Both the position numbers and the translations under genes were made by a program. DNA of 64,000 nucleotides, taken from NCBI RefSeq assembly GCF_000426385.1, contig NZ_AUFG01000020.1, forward strand, positions 1 to 64,000, in the 5' to 3' direction. Positions 1 through 6,952 of the stretch are shown in pieces; the first letter of the stretch is position 1; each line of letters starts with the position of its first letter. A model generated the notes under the pieces. That model saw only the letters and a list, made by a program, of their open reading frames with translations. It had not been told where the DNA came from and did not search any database. The DNA comes from Arsenicicoccus bolidensis DSM 15745 (GTDB lineage Bacteria > Actinomycetota > Actinomycetes > Actinomycetales > Dermatophilaceae).

Positions 1-211
1 CCCGGATCGTGGCCTCATGCGAGCCCAGCACCGGCGCCGCCCGCTCGGGGACCTTCCTGGTGGGTGGGACTGCGTCGGCCAACGCCGCGCGGACGGTGCG
101 TCGGTGGACCTTGTGCTTGGCCGCGAGCGCGCGAATCGACATGCCTTCATCGCGGGCGTCCCGTCGGATACGTTCGAACTGCTCCACTCTCGATCTCTCC
201 TTCAACCCCAT
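1..211 (-). CDS. IS21-like transposase IstA, N-terminal part (partial)
   Basis: The first 70 codons of a transposase are present, starting at an ATG read leftward from 211 and running off the window in frame. The peptide has a basic helix-turn-helix region of the type that starts IstA proteins: SIRALAAKHKVHRRTVRAAL at about residues 25-44, followed by PPTRKVPE. This DNA-binding domain recognises the IS ends; the DDE catalytic core would lie outside the window. An AAGGAG-like ribosome site is not evident directly upstream. The family call rests on the HTH pattern and on the terminal-repeat structure between this start and base 330. The element may be intact or decayed; that cannot be told from here. 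Confidence 0.6.
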   Translation of the reverse strand, partial: MGLKERSRVEQFERIRRDARDEGMSIRALAAKHKVHRRTVRAALADAVPPTRKVPERAAPVLGSHEATIR

Positions 212-330
212 GGCCTCTCGTACTCGTCTTTGGCGGACAAGTACGGAACCTACGGGTCTGGTCGGGTCGAGGGTGGGGCCAAATCAAGCCATCACTACGC
301 CTCCAAGTGGGGCCACTTCAGACTGGCACA
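1..330 (-). mobile_element. IS21-family insertion sequence, one end (runs off the window)
   Basis: The minus strand from 330 leftward begins TGTGCCAGTCTGAAGTGGCC and then reads into an IstA-like transposase N-terminus. IS21-family ends typically begin TGT and carry several internal copies of a short repeat; here GGCCCCA recurs at about 309-315 and 275-285. Base 331 onward reads as the interior of another gene, so 330/331 is the likely insertion boundary. The other end and istB lie outside the window, so the target duplication cannot be checked. Confidence 0.62.
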
Positions 331-528
331 CTCACCCGTGGCACCGAGTGGGTGAAGTCCAAGGACTCCATCGTGCTCGACACGGACGTGAACGGCATCG
401 ACCTGACCTGGGGCACCCAGGATGACGACTTCTCTCGCAACCAGGTCCGTGCCCGCTGCGAAGGCCGCTTCGAGGTCACGACCTTCCAGCCCGCCGCCAT
501 CGTCAAGGCGACCATCGCTGCGGCATAA
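331..528 (+). pseudogene. 3' remnant of a probable phage major capsid protein, cut by the IS21 element
   Basis: From the IS boundary at 331 the open frame continues for 65 codons to a TAA at 526-528. The peptide ends with RNQVRARCEGRFEVTTFQPA and then an Ala-rich tail. A final beta-strand with a conserved aromatic-Pro-Ala segment resembles the C-terminus of HK97-fold phage capsid proteins (the common form is a strand followed by RPAAVVK-like residues). There is no start codon or ribosome site at the junction; upstream sequence in this frame belongs to the IS. I infer that the gene was split by transposition. It could instead be another phage structural protein; the assignment is by pattern only. 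Confidence 0.42.
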
Positions 529-585
529 CACCCCGCCCGGTGACCGCCGCCCTTGTCACGCGGTCACCGGTCGGCACAACTCCAT

Positions 586-732
586 ATGGGCGTCAACCTC
601 ACCGCCGGTCGATTCGTTGCTCTCAGCAGCTCGTTCATGGCGACCACACACGCGGAATGGAAGGACGGAGAGCCCTTCACTTCTTTCAAGGCAATGACCC
701 TCCTGCGCCCACCGGAAACCCCCGCACCTTAG
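586..732 (+). CDS. Small orphan ORF, 48 aa, hypothetical
   Basis: An ATG at 586 opens 48 codons with a TAG stop at 730-732. The stop lies in the loop of a strong hairpin (714-755), so the ORF ends inside the terminator. The peptide begins MGVNLTAGRFVALSSSF and contains EWKDGEPFTSFKAMTLL; I do not recognise a family. No convincing Shine-Dalgarno sequence precedes it. It lies downstream of the capsid remnant and could be a small phage gene, the end of a larger lost gene, or chance. Codon use is less extreme in GC than the core genes, consistent with an accessory origin. Confidence 0.25.
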   Translation: MGVNLTAGRFVALSSSFMATTHAEWKDGEPFTSFKAMTLLRPPETPAP

Positions 733-755
733 TCTCCTTCTGTGCGGGGGTTTCC
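714..755 (+). terminator. Strong hairpin, 14-bp perfect stem
   Basis: GGAAACCCCCGCAC at 714-727 pairs perfectly with GTGCGGGGGTTTCC at 742-755 across a 14-base loop. It closes the phage-derived stretch after the capsid remnant and looks like an intrinsic terminator; the A/T at the stem base would give a short U run on either strand. Confidence 0.7.
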
Positions 756-869
756 CCAGCCGGGACTACTCCGCGCGACCGGGCCGTGTGGGCGCGCCCG
801 TTACGCAGGAAGCTCTAACCCGCCCCCGCAGACCTGACGGATTCCCCTGAGCCCTCGTGTGATTGACCC

Positions 870-1133
870 ATGACGAACTACACCGCCCCCCGCCGCATCG
901 CCGCCCCCGTCCGCCCCGCCACCATCGCCGCATCGTGGGCACCGGTCATCACCCACCTCGACGACATGCGGCCCACCGCCACCGTGGCCGACATTGCCGC
1001 CGCCTACACCACCACCGCCCGCCCCGCAGGCACCACCGCCACCGGCTGGGCGCGCATGAGCCACGCCGCGTGCGACCACGACAACACCCCCACCGCACGA
1101 CGCGCCTGCCGCAAGGACCACGGCCACGCCTGA
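870..1133 (+). CDS. Small hypothetical protein of accessory type, 87 aa
   Basis: The ATG at 870 opens an 87-residue Ala/Thr-rich protein with a TGA at 1131-1133. The last third, with ATGWARMSHAACDHDNTPTA followed by RRACRKDHGHA, has a Cys/His-Asp/Asn-Thr-x-x-Ala-Arg-x-x-Cys-Arg arrangement that I associate with small uncharacterised proteins of actinobacterial phages and integrated elements; this is recollection of a pattern, not a named domain. No TM segment or signal peptide is visible. It sits alone between two hairpins (714-755 and 1149-1177), so it is probably a monocistronic accessory gene. Function is unknown. The start is uncertain because the ribosome site is weak. Confidence 0.45.
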   Translation: MTNYTAPRRIAAPVRPATIAASWAPVITHLDDMRPTATVADIAAAYTTTARPAGTTATGWARMSHAACDHDNTPTARRACRKDHGHA

Positions 1134-1148
1134 CCCCCACCACCCACC

Positions 1149-1177
1149 GACCCCCGGCCCACACAGGACCGGGGGTC
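1149..1177. terminator. Hairpin between convergent genes
   Basis: GACCCCCGG at 1149-1157 pairs with CCGGGGGTC at 1169-1177 across 11 bases. It lies between the plus-strand ORF ending at 1133 and the minus-strand ORF ending at 1191, so it can serve as a shared terminator. Confidence 0.6.
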
Positions 1178-1190
1178 ACGAGTAGTTGGG

Positions 1191-1841
1191 TCAGCGGCCC
1201 AATTCTCCCAGCTTGCCGAGCACGGTCTGACCAAGCCGGTACCACTGCTTGGGGGACGGCGTGCCATTCACCACGGGACCCTCTGTGGGCATGGGGACTA
1301 AACCCCACCCATCGAGGTCGAATGTGAACTGATCCTCGTACGGCGGTTGGGCAGGGTCCCCTTCGTACCGGACAGTCACTGTGGCGAGTTTCCCCATCCC
1401 GGCATGATGCGGATCCTCCTGACCGTCCATGCGCGTGTTTTGCGGAGTCTGAATTAGCCAGTAGTTTCGGAACGAGCACCCCGGAGGCAACGTGCGCGCG
1501 GTCTTCATCATCCGGAGCACCCCGTCCGCCAAGTCGTCCATCGGCTCGGGCCAGTCGTTGCATTCCATCCGCAGGTTGCGAGCGGACGTTCTCCCGGAGT
1601 TCGTCACCCGCATGTCGATGGTGTGCTCCCCCGCCACACTGGGAAGCCACTCGACATACACGTAGGGCCGCGTCTGCTCGATGCTGTCGTGTTTCGCCTG
1701 GTCGTTCGCTTCTGTCGATGCCTTCCAAGACTTGTTGGCTGCCTTGTAGGCATACCAACCCGCAATGACCAGGCCAATGGTCGCGAGAGCCGTGACCACC
1801 CCCGCCCACGCTGCCACCGTTGCTGCCGTCTCTGTAGTCAT
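1191..1841 (-). CDS. Membrane-anchored hypothetical protein, 216 aa
   Basis: One N-terminal transmembrane helix is clear at about residues 8-28 (AAWAGVVTALATIGLVIAGW), followed by a short basic/Lys-rich stretch and a soluble domain of about 180 residues with Trp, Tyr and Gly-rich strands. This is the layout of a single-pass anchored protein, with the bulk probably on the cytoplasmic side. I do not recognise the soluble domain; similar one-TM proteins are common orphans in actinobacterial islands. The ATG at 1841 is chosen because the TM helix then follows directly. The open frame extends to 2009, but the extra residues are low-complexity and not convincing. The AT content is higher than in the core genes, supporting acquisition with the phage/IS patch. 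Confidence 0.55.
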   Translation of the reverse strand: MTTETAATVAAWAGVVTALATIGLVIAGWYAYKAANKSWKASTEANDQAKHDSIEQTRPYVYVEWLPSVAGEHTIDMRVTNSGRTSARNLRMECNDWPEPMDDLADGVLRMMKTARTLPPGCSFRNYWLIQTPQNTRMDGQEDPHHAGMGKLATVTVRYEGDPAQPPYEDQFTFDLDGWGLVPMPTEGPVVNGTPSPKQWYRLGQTVLGKLGELGR

Positions 1842-2045
1842 GCCCGTAACCGTAGCCACCACCACTGACATACCCCCGGTGTGGGCCACCGTTGACGCAG
1901 AGGGAGCCAGCAGCCCCTCAGAGGGAGTGGAACCGTCCGACGGTCCACGGACACCCATCGGCCCCGTGCTCCCGGCTACGAGCCGGCTGGCTGCCGTCAG
2001 CGGGTCCACCGATCACACTCTGCGATCCACAGCTACTCTTTGTGC

Positions 2046-2285
2046 ATGGGCTTCGGATCTGACCTTCACTCAATCAACGAGACCAACCACTGGCGGTACG
2101 TCGAGAGATGCCTGGACTTCTTTCTGACCAACCAGAATTGGCAAGTCAATAGTCGGAAGGAGCAGGCGAAACATGAGGAGGTCGTCCTGCAAACTCAGCG
2201 AGAGATCCTGACTGAACTCCGGGCGATACGTCACCACCTCGAGGGTGCTCGTGCGCCCGGTGGTGCCGTCAGACCCCCACTGTGA
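2046..2285 (+). CDS. Small hypothetical protein, 79 aa, coiled-coil-like
   Basis: The ATG at 2046 opens 79 codons. The middle, from about residue 17 to 65, is a charged amphipathic helix (QNWQVNSRKEQAKHEEVVLQ then TQREILTELRAIRHHLE) likely to form a coiled coil. The C-terminal GARAPGGAVRPPL looks disordered. A TTG at 2040 in the same frame is an alternative start. No family is recognised. It lies just before the shortened yccF gene and on the same strand; its stop (2283-2285) is 1 base before the GTG chosen for yccF, so the two could be co-translated. It probably belongs to the accessory patch. Confidence 0.4.
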   Translation: MGFGSDLHSINETNHWRYVERCLDFFLTNQNWQVNSRKEQAKHEEVVLQTQREILTELRAIRHHLEGARAPGGAVRPPL

Positions 2286-2286
2286 T

Positions 2287-2679
2287 GTGCGTCAATATCC
2301 ACATTGCGGGTTCTGGCTGTGGTTGACCTATGTCATCGCGGGCATCATCGCGTGCGTGTTCATCGTGACCATCCCCATCGGGGTGGCGTCGTTCCGGATG
2401 GCGAGCTATGCGCTGTGGCCGTTCGGCCGGGCGGTCGTCACGACCCCCGGGGCGGGGCCGGTGTCCGGGGTGGCCAACCTCGTGTGGTTCCTGATCGCCG
2501 GGTGGTGGCTGGCGCTCGGCCACCTCACCACCGCTGCCGCGCAGGCGGTCACGATCGTCGGGATCCCGCTGGCCGTCGCCAACCTCAAGCTCATCCCGGT
2601 GACGCTGTTCCCCTACGGCAAGGAGATCGTCGACGCGCGCATGATTCCCGCTGCCCAGAGGCCACTGCACTCGCTGTGA
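2287..2679 (+). CDS. yccF: YccF-family inner-membrane protein (DUF307), N-terminally shortened
   Basis: YccF proteins are small membrane proteins of unknown role built from two copies of a hydrophobic repeat. Both copies are visible: a first with FWLWLTYVIAGIIACVFIVT, then IPIGVASFRMASYALWPFGR; a second with FLIAGWWLALGHLTTAAAQA, then IPLAVANLKLIPVTLFPYGKEIV. Family members normally begin about ten residues further upstream with an Asn- and Trp-containing first helix segment; here the in-frame sequence before CGFWL (VRQYPH) does not match, while a second frame reads MCVNI close by. I take this as a damaged or replaced N-terminus at the island/core junction. The GTG at 2287 is the best remaining start, with a poor ribosome site. 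It may not be functional. Confidence 0.7.
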   Translation: MRQYPHCGFWLWLTYVIAGIIACVFIVTIPIGVASFRMASYALWPFGRAVVTTPGAGPVSGVANLVWFLIAGWWLALGHLTTAAAQAVTIVGIPLAVANLKLIPVTLFPYGKEIVDARMIPAAQRPLHSL

Positions 2680-2730
2680 CCGCCTCACGCTTCACCTCCG
2701 CGGCCGCCACCACCACCCCAGCCGCGAGAG

Positions 2731-3741
2731 CTAGTCGCGCTGATGCTCCGGGGCGTCCGCGATGGCGTCGCGGATGACCGAGTAGGCCACCCCCGAGCCG
2801 TAACCCTTGCGCGCGAGCATGCCCGCGAGGCGACGCGTCTGGACCTCCACCGCCAGGCCGCCCATCGAGCGGAGCTTCTTGTCGACCAGCTCGCGTGCGG
2901 TGCGACGCTCCTCCTCCGGATCGACCTCGTCGAGGGCCGCGTCGGCCAGATCCTTGTCGATGCCCTTCTTGCGCAGCTCGTGCGCGAGGGCGCGCTTGGC
3001 CAGGCCCTTGGTCGCCTGCTGCGAACGGACGAGCATCGCGGCGTAGGCCTCGTCGTCCACGAGCCCCACCTCGGTCATCCGATCGAGGACGCGGGTGATG
3101 ACGTCCTCGGGGCAGTCACGCTGGCGGAGCTTGGTCTCGAGCTGCGCGCGACTGCGGGGTGCCATGGCCAGCTGGCGCAGCACGATCTGCCGCGCGACGT
3201 CCTCGTGGTCGGGCTCGGCGTCGACGGCGGCCGCGCCCTCCGCGGGCGGGTCCTCGGCCCGGCCCCGGCGCCGGGGCTTGGATCGTACGCGCTTGCCGCC
3301 GATCGCCGCGCCGCCTCGCCCCGAACGCGCACTCGGCGCCCTCGGCGCCCTCGGCGCCCTCGGCGCGGTCAGCGCCTGGGCTTCCTCACGCCCCTCGGTG
3401 CGCAGGTCCTCCCAGGTGGCAGGGGCGACCTGGGCATCCTGGGGCAAGAAGTCCGGAACGCCCTGCGCCGCACCGGACTCCGCACGCGCCAAGGTCTCGC
3501 GGGCGCGTTCGAGCCTCGCGTCCGGACCTGACCGATCGGCAGCACCGAGGGCGTCGGGATCTGACCGGTCGCTGTGACCAGGTGCGTCGGCATCCGGACC
3601 GTCGGTGAGGACGGGCGCCTCGAGATCCGGTCGGTCGGCAGCGAGGGGCGTCGGGACGGCAGCGGGGCCGGTCTCCTGGGTGTGATCCCACGAGGCGGCC
3701 CCGCTCCAGCTCCCACGCCCTGGGGCGGTGGGGTCCGGCAT
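2731..3741 (-). CDS. recX: Regulatory protein RecX
   Basis: RecX binds RecA filaments and limits recombinase activity. The C-terminal 150 residues carry the RecX fold: RQLAMAPRSRAQLETKLRQR, then VITRVLDRMTEVGLVDDEAY, with a YAAMLVRSQ motif and the third helical repeat ending in MLARKGYGSGVAYSVIRDAI. The first 170 residues are an unusually long, Pro/Ala/Asp/Arg-rich tail likely to be disordered; its DNA includes four direct copies of a 9-base GGCGCCCTC-like unit near 3335-3370 (encoding APR repeats). It starts 5 bases after the recA stop, so recA-recX is an operon. If a shorter start is used, the tail would be smaller, but no better ribosome site was found. Confidence 0.88.
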   Translation of the reverse strand: MPDPTAPGRGSWSGAASWDHTQETGPAAVPTPLAADRPDLEAPVLTDGPDADAPGHSDRSDPDALGAADRSGPDARLERARETLARAESGAAQGVPDFLPQDAQVAPATWEDLRTEGREEAQALTAPRAPRAPRAPSARSGRGGAAIGGKRVRSKPRRRGRAEDPPAEGAAAVDAEPDHEDVARQIVLRQLAMAPRSRAQLETKLRQRDCPEDVITRVLDRMTEVGLVDDEAYAAMLVRSQQATKGLAKRALAHELRKKGIDKDLADAALDEVDPEEERRTARELVDKKLRSMGGLAVEVQTRRLAGMLARKGYGSGVAYSVIRDAIADAPEHQRD

Positions 3742-3746
3742 ACGAC

Positions 3747-4838
3747 TCAGAACTCGACCGGGGGCTCGACCGCGGGGATCTCGGAGACGGGAGCATCGAT
3801 CGGCTTGATGATGCCGAGCTTCTCCTTGATCTTGCGCTCGATCTCGTCCGCGGCCTCGGGGTGGTCCTTGAGGAACTGACGGGCGTTCTCCTTGCCCTGC
3901 CCGAGCTGGTCGCCCTCGTAGGTGTACCAGGCGCCGGCCTTGCGGACGAAGCCCTGCTCGACCCCCATGTCGATGAGGCCACCCTCGCGCGAGATGCCCT
4001 CGCCGTAGATGATGTCGAACTCGGCCTGCTTGAACGGCGGGCTCACCTTGTTCTTGACGACCTTGACGCGGGTGCGGTTGCCGACCGCGTCGGCGCCGTC
4101 CTTGAGCGTCTCGATGCGGCGGACGTCCAGGCGCACCGAGGCGTAGAACTTCAGCGCCTTGCCACCGGTCGTCGTCTCGGGGGAGCCGAACATGACGCCG
4201 ATCTTCTCGCGGAGCTGGTTGATGAAGATCGCGGTGGTGCCGCTCGTGGACAGGGCACCGGTGATCTTGCGCAGCGCCTGGCTCATGAGGCGGGCCTGCA
4301 GGCCGACGTGGCTGTCGCCCATCTCACCCTCGATCTCGGCGCGGGGCACCAGGGCCGCCACGGAGTCGATGACGATGATGTCGAGCGCGCCGGAGCGGAT
4401 CAGCATGTCCGCGATCTCCAGCGCCTGCTCACCCGTGTCGGGCTGGGACACCAGCAGGGCATCCGTGTCGACGCCGAGCTTCTTGGCGTACTCCGGGTCG
4501 AGGGCGTGCTCGGCGTCGATGAACGCGGCGATGCCGCCGTTGCGCTGGGCGCTGGCCACCGCGTGCAGGGCGACCGTGGTCTTTCCCGAGGACTCGGGGC
4601 CGTAGATCTCGATGACACGACCGCGCGGGAGGCCGCCGATCCCGAGGGCCACGTCGAGGGCGATCGACCCGGTCGGGATGACCTCGATCGGGGGCCGGAC
4701 GTCGTCGCCGAGGCGCATGACCGCGCCCTTGCCGTGCGACTTCTCGATCTGCCCGAGGACCGAGGACAGCGCCTGGAACTTCGCGTCCTTGGGGTCGGCC
4801 GGGGCCTTGGAACCCTTGATGGGGGTGACTGCTGCCAT
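3747..4838 (-). CDS. recA: Recombinase RecA
   Basis: RecA forms ATP-dependent filaments on single-stranded DNA for homologous recombination and triggers LexA self-cleavage. The 363-residue protein has the Walker [10 protein letters not shown] at 80-88, Walker B-like [17 protein letters not shown], the L2 loop region with [20 protein letters not shown], and an acidic C-terminal tail. The ATG at 4838 is preceded by AAGGAC; an upstream in-frame start at 4880 has no support. A LexA-type box lies 164 bases upstream (5002-5015). recX follows after 5 bases. Nothing in the protein looks abnormal and there is no intein. Confidence 0.98.
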   Translation of the reverse strand: MAAVTPIKGSKAPADPKDAKFQALSSVLGQIEKSHGKGAVMRLGDDVRPPIEVIPTGSIALDVALGIGGLPRGRVIEIYGPESSGKTTVALHAVASAQRNGGIAAFIDAEHALDPEYAKKLGVDTDALLVSQPDTGEQALEIADMLIRSGALDIIVIDSVAALVPRAEIEGEMGDSHVGLQARLMSQALRKITGALSTSGTTAIFINQLREKIGVMFGSPETTTGGKALKFYASVRLDVRRIETLKDGADAVGNRTRVKVVKNKVSPPFKQAEFDIIYGEGISREGGLIDMGVEQGFVRKAGAWYTYEGDQLGQGKENARQFLKDHPEAADEIERKIKEKLGIIKPIDAPVSEIPAVEPPVEF

Positions 4839-5001
4839 GACTGCTGTCCTTGTCTCTCGTCGGATCGCGCCCACCGGCAACCCGTGACGTGGTTGATGTC
4901 TCGGGTCAGACGCTAGGAGCCACCACTGACAGACCCTCCCTGGGTCGTGACGACCTGTGGACGATGCTGCGCTCGGCCGGAGCTCCTGTGGATGACTCTA
5001 C

Positions 5002-5015
5002 CGAACACAATTTCG
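5002..5015. promoter_or_regulatory. Probable LexA (SOS) box upstream of recA
   Basis: CGAACACAATTTCG matches the actinobacterial SOS consensus CGAAC-N4-GTTCG with one substitution in the right half. It sits in the 221-base gap between recA and the dCMP deaminase gene, at a distance seen for recA promoters in actinobacteria. The distance to the start implies a leader of over 100 bases. Confidence 0.68.
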
Positions 5016-5059
5016 ATGTCGGGCATTGGCGCGCTGCGTGTCGCGCGACCCTGGGACGG

Positions 5060-5524
5060 TCAGAGCACGATGGATCGGGACAGCTCGTCCGCGATGACGC
5101 GCCCCTCCGGCTCACGGTGCAGCGAGCGCACCACACCGGCCCCGGCGAGGAGCTTGCGGCAGGTCGGGCACGGACGGGCCGTGACGTATGCCGTCGCCCC
5201 GCGGCAGTCCGCCCGGGCGTAGAGCAGCGCGTTGGCCTCGGCGTGCACGGCGACGCACCGGCCCGGGCCCGTGTCGTAGTCGGTGAACTCGCGTGTCTGC
5301 TCGTAGGTCAGCAGCCCGCGCGGGCAGTGGCCGTCCAGGCAGCCCGGGTGCCCCGAGGGCGCGCCGTTGTAGCCGGTCGAGATGATCCGGCGGTCCTCCG
5401 AGACGATGACGGCCCCGACCTGACGACGTCGGCAGTCGGCCCGCACGGCGACGGCGTCCGCGACCCCCAGGAAGTAGTCGTCCCAGTCCGGTCGGGTGGT
5501 GCGGGATGCGGCGCCGGTCGTCAT
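5060..5524 (-). CDS. Deoxycytidylate (dCMP) deaminase-type zinc enzyme
   Basis: The family deaminates dCMP to dUMP, feeding thymidylate synthesis. The 154-residue protein shows both halves of the zinc site: HAEANAL with the catalytic Glu (HAE at 94-96) and PCPTC (118-122). The N-terminal DDYFLGVADAVAVRADCRRR and the TGYNGAPSGHPGC loop are typical of ComEB/dCMP deaminases and include an extra Cys/His cluster (residues 59-68) that in this family binds a second zinc. The ATG at 5524 is chosen over a longer frame to 5656 because the conserved domain starts directly. The substrate (dCMP rather than cytidine or tRNA) is inferred from family features. thyA lies 22 kb away, so there is no operon link. 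Confidence 0.86.
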   Translation of the reverse strand: MTTGAASRTTRPDWDDYFLGVADAVAVRADCRRRQVGAVIVSEDRRIISTGYNGAPSGHPGCLDGHCPRGLLTYEQTREFTDYDTGPGRCVAVHAEANALLYARADCRGATAYVTARPCPTCRKLLAGAGVVRSLHREPEGRVIADELSRSIVL

Positions 5525-5577
5525 GGGGGCGACCCTACCGAGACGGCGGGACCCGGCATACGACCTGCTCGCGGGCG

Positions 5578-5814
5578 TCAGTCCAGCGGTGCGTCGCGCC
5601 GCAGCGGGCGATCGCGTCCGAGCCGGCGGGACTCCGGGACCTCGAAGTCGTCGCACAGGGCCAACCAGACGGTGCGTGGCTGGACCCCGTCGGCGACGGC
5701 CTCGTCCGCCGTGCGGCTGCCGAGGCCGGAGATGCGGTGGTCGGCGGCCACGGTCGGGGCATAACCGGGCCCGAACTCCTCGTCCAGGAGCCGTCGGAGG
5801 TCGGACAGGCGCAT
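5578..5814 (-). CDS. DUF3046 family protein
   Basis: A 78-residue acidic helical protein of the actinobacterial DUF3046 family, usually found close to recA/recX as it is here. The pattern is the family's: an N-terminal RLSDLRRLLDEEFGPGYAPT, then AADHRISGLGSRTADEAVAD with a conserved Gly-x-Arg-Thr, and a TVWLALCDDFEVPESRR end. Its function is unknown. A GTG two codons upstream (5820) is an alternative start. It is on the same strand as the deaminase and recA, with 53 bases to the deaminase start, so all could form one loose transcription group upstream of the SOS-controlled recA promoter. Confidence 0.8.
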   Translation of the reverse strand: MRLSDLRRLLDEEFGPGYAPTVAADHRISGLGSRTADEAVADGVQPRTVWLALCDDFEVPESRRLGRDRPLRRDAPLD

Positions 5815-5952
5815 CCGCACACCATGTCGCTCAGGTCACGAAGATGCAACTCGCCACCCGAACGGCGTAACGCAAGCCGCGGTTCGCTCAGGAGTCGCCG
5901 AGCCTGTGACCAGCACGAGTACGCAGGGTGACCTGTTACACCTCGCGCAGAC

Positions 5953-5968
5953 TGTGACATGGATCGCA
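5953..5968. promoter_or_regulatory. CRP/GlxR-like operator half-match
   Basis: TGTGACATGGATCGCA fits the CRP-family palindrome TGTGA-N6-TCACA with a single mismatch in the right arm. It lies 85 bases before the start of the first WGxxGxxG gene, in an otherwise unfeatured 238-base gap. The perfect version of the same site at 27795-27810 makes this one more believable. Confidence 0.4.
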
Positions 5969-6052
5969 TCCAACCTCCCGCATGAGCCTGCCCTCACCTG
6001 GCAAACATGAAGCAGTACAAAGAGCGAACGACCGTACGACGAAAGGAAAATC

Positions 6053-6364
6053 ATGCGCCGCACCATGACCCGCCTGGGTGCCGCAGCCGTGATCGGAGCC
6101 GCTTCGGTCACTGCCGCTGCTGCCCCCTCGATGGCTGCTCAGCCTGCCCAGCACGCACCCAGCGTCACCGTCGTCGCCGCCGACGACAAGGTGGCCGACG
6201 ACAACTCCGGCATGTGGGGCCTCGCCGGCCTCCTCGGTGCCCTCGGCCTTGCCGGCCTGCTCAAGGGCAAGCAGGCGGTCGACCAGCGTCGCGCCTCCGG
6301 CGCCACGCGTGCCACCTCGACCCAGGCCACCACGGCCAACCGGACCGACGACCGCTCTCACTGA
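6053..6364 (+). CDS. Secreted WGxxGxxG-family protein 1
   Basis: This 103-residue protein has a classical signal peptide (MRRTMTRLGAAAVIGA, cleavage after SMAAQ or nearby), a short spacer, and then a Gly/Leu-rich hydrophobic segment NSGMWGLAGLLGALGLAGLL (about residues 51-70) followed by Lys and a hydrophilic tail rich in Ala, Thr and Arg. The segment matches the WGxxGxxG motif. Such segments resemble membrane-insertion or sorting signals, but the true role is unknown. GAAAGGA precedes the ATG at 6053 with good spacing. A second, diverged copy follows 66 bases downstream, so the two form a small operon or tandem duplication. A CRP-like site lies upstream. Confidence 0.72.
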   Translation: MRRTMTRLGAAAVIGAASVTAAAAPSMAAQPAQHAPSVTVVAADDKVADDNSGMWGLAGLLGALGLAGLLKGKQAVDQRRASGATRATSTQATTANRTDDRSH

Positions 6365-6430
6365 GCAGTCCCCCTCCAGCTCCGTCGACGACACCGTCGA
6401 CCCGCTCCCCGATCGAAAGGTTTGATCATC

Positions 6431-6820
6431 ATGCGCAAGACCATCCTCACCGCCGTCGCCGCCACGGCCTTCGCCGTCGTCCCCGCAGGTGCCGCCATGG
6501 CCGACACGGCCACGCCCTCGCCGAGCACCTCGGTCACCACGACCACCACCACGACCGAGTCCGACAAGACCGGCCTGTGGGGCCTCCTCGGCCTGCTGGG
6601 CCTGGCCGGCCTGCTCAAGAAGAACAAGAAGCACGAGGTCCACACCGCTGACCACGTGGACCACCGCAACACCCGCACCGAGCACGTGGGCACGCACCAC
6701 GACACCAACGTCACCCACAGCAACGTCGACCGCGACACCGCGATCCGCACCACCGACACCGATCGTGACGGCCTCGGCGGCACGCGTCGCGACGGCCTGG
6801 GTGACGACACCCGCCGCTGA
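6431..6820 (+). CDS. Secreted WGxxGxxG-family protein 2
   Basis: This 129-residue paralogue of the preceding gene has the same layout: signal peptide ending near AAMAD, a Thr-rich linker (TTTTTTTES), the hydrophobic segment KTGLWGLLGLLGLAGLLKK, and then a longer hydrophilic tail of about 70 residues rich in His, Asp, Thr and Arg. The tail holds repeated HVD/HVG-type and DRDT patterns and ends GGTRRDGLGDDTRR, which could bind metal or polyanion, though that is a guess. GAAAGG lies 10 bases before the ATG at 6431; a TTG at 6422 is an alternative. A strong terminator (6857-6894) closes the pair. Confidence 0.7.
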   Translation: MRKTILTAVAATAFAVVPAGAAMADTATPSPSTSVTTTTTTTESDKTGLWGLLGLLGLAGLLKKNKKHEVHTADHVDHRNTRTEHVGTHHDTNVTHSNVDRDTAIRTTDTDRDGLGGTRRDGLGDDTRR

Positions 6821-6856
6821 CACGAGCACGGGCACCACGCCCGAGCGCAGCACCAT

Positions 6857-6894
6857 CGAGGAGGTCCCCGGCCGGCTGGTCGGGGACCTCCTCG
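6857..6894 (+). terminator. Intrinsic-type terminator hairpin, 14-bp stem
   Basis: CGAGGAGGTCCCCG at 6857-6870 pairs perfectly with CGGGGACCTCCTCG at 6881-6894 across a 10-base loop. It follows the WGxxGxxG pair and precedes lhr. Confidence 0.8.
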
Positions 6895-6952
6895 TCGTCG
6901 CGCCGTGGGCAGCAGGGGTATGTCGGACCCCCGTGGCACTCTTGGACGCACC

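Noticed and set aside
1842-2009. Upstream extension of the 1191-1841 membrane protein
   Set aside because: The added residues are low-complexity and the TM helix fits a start at 1841.
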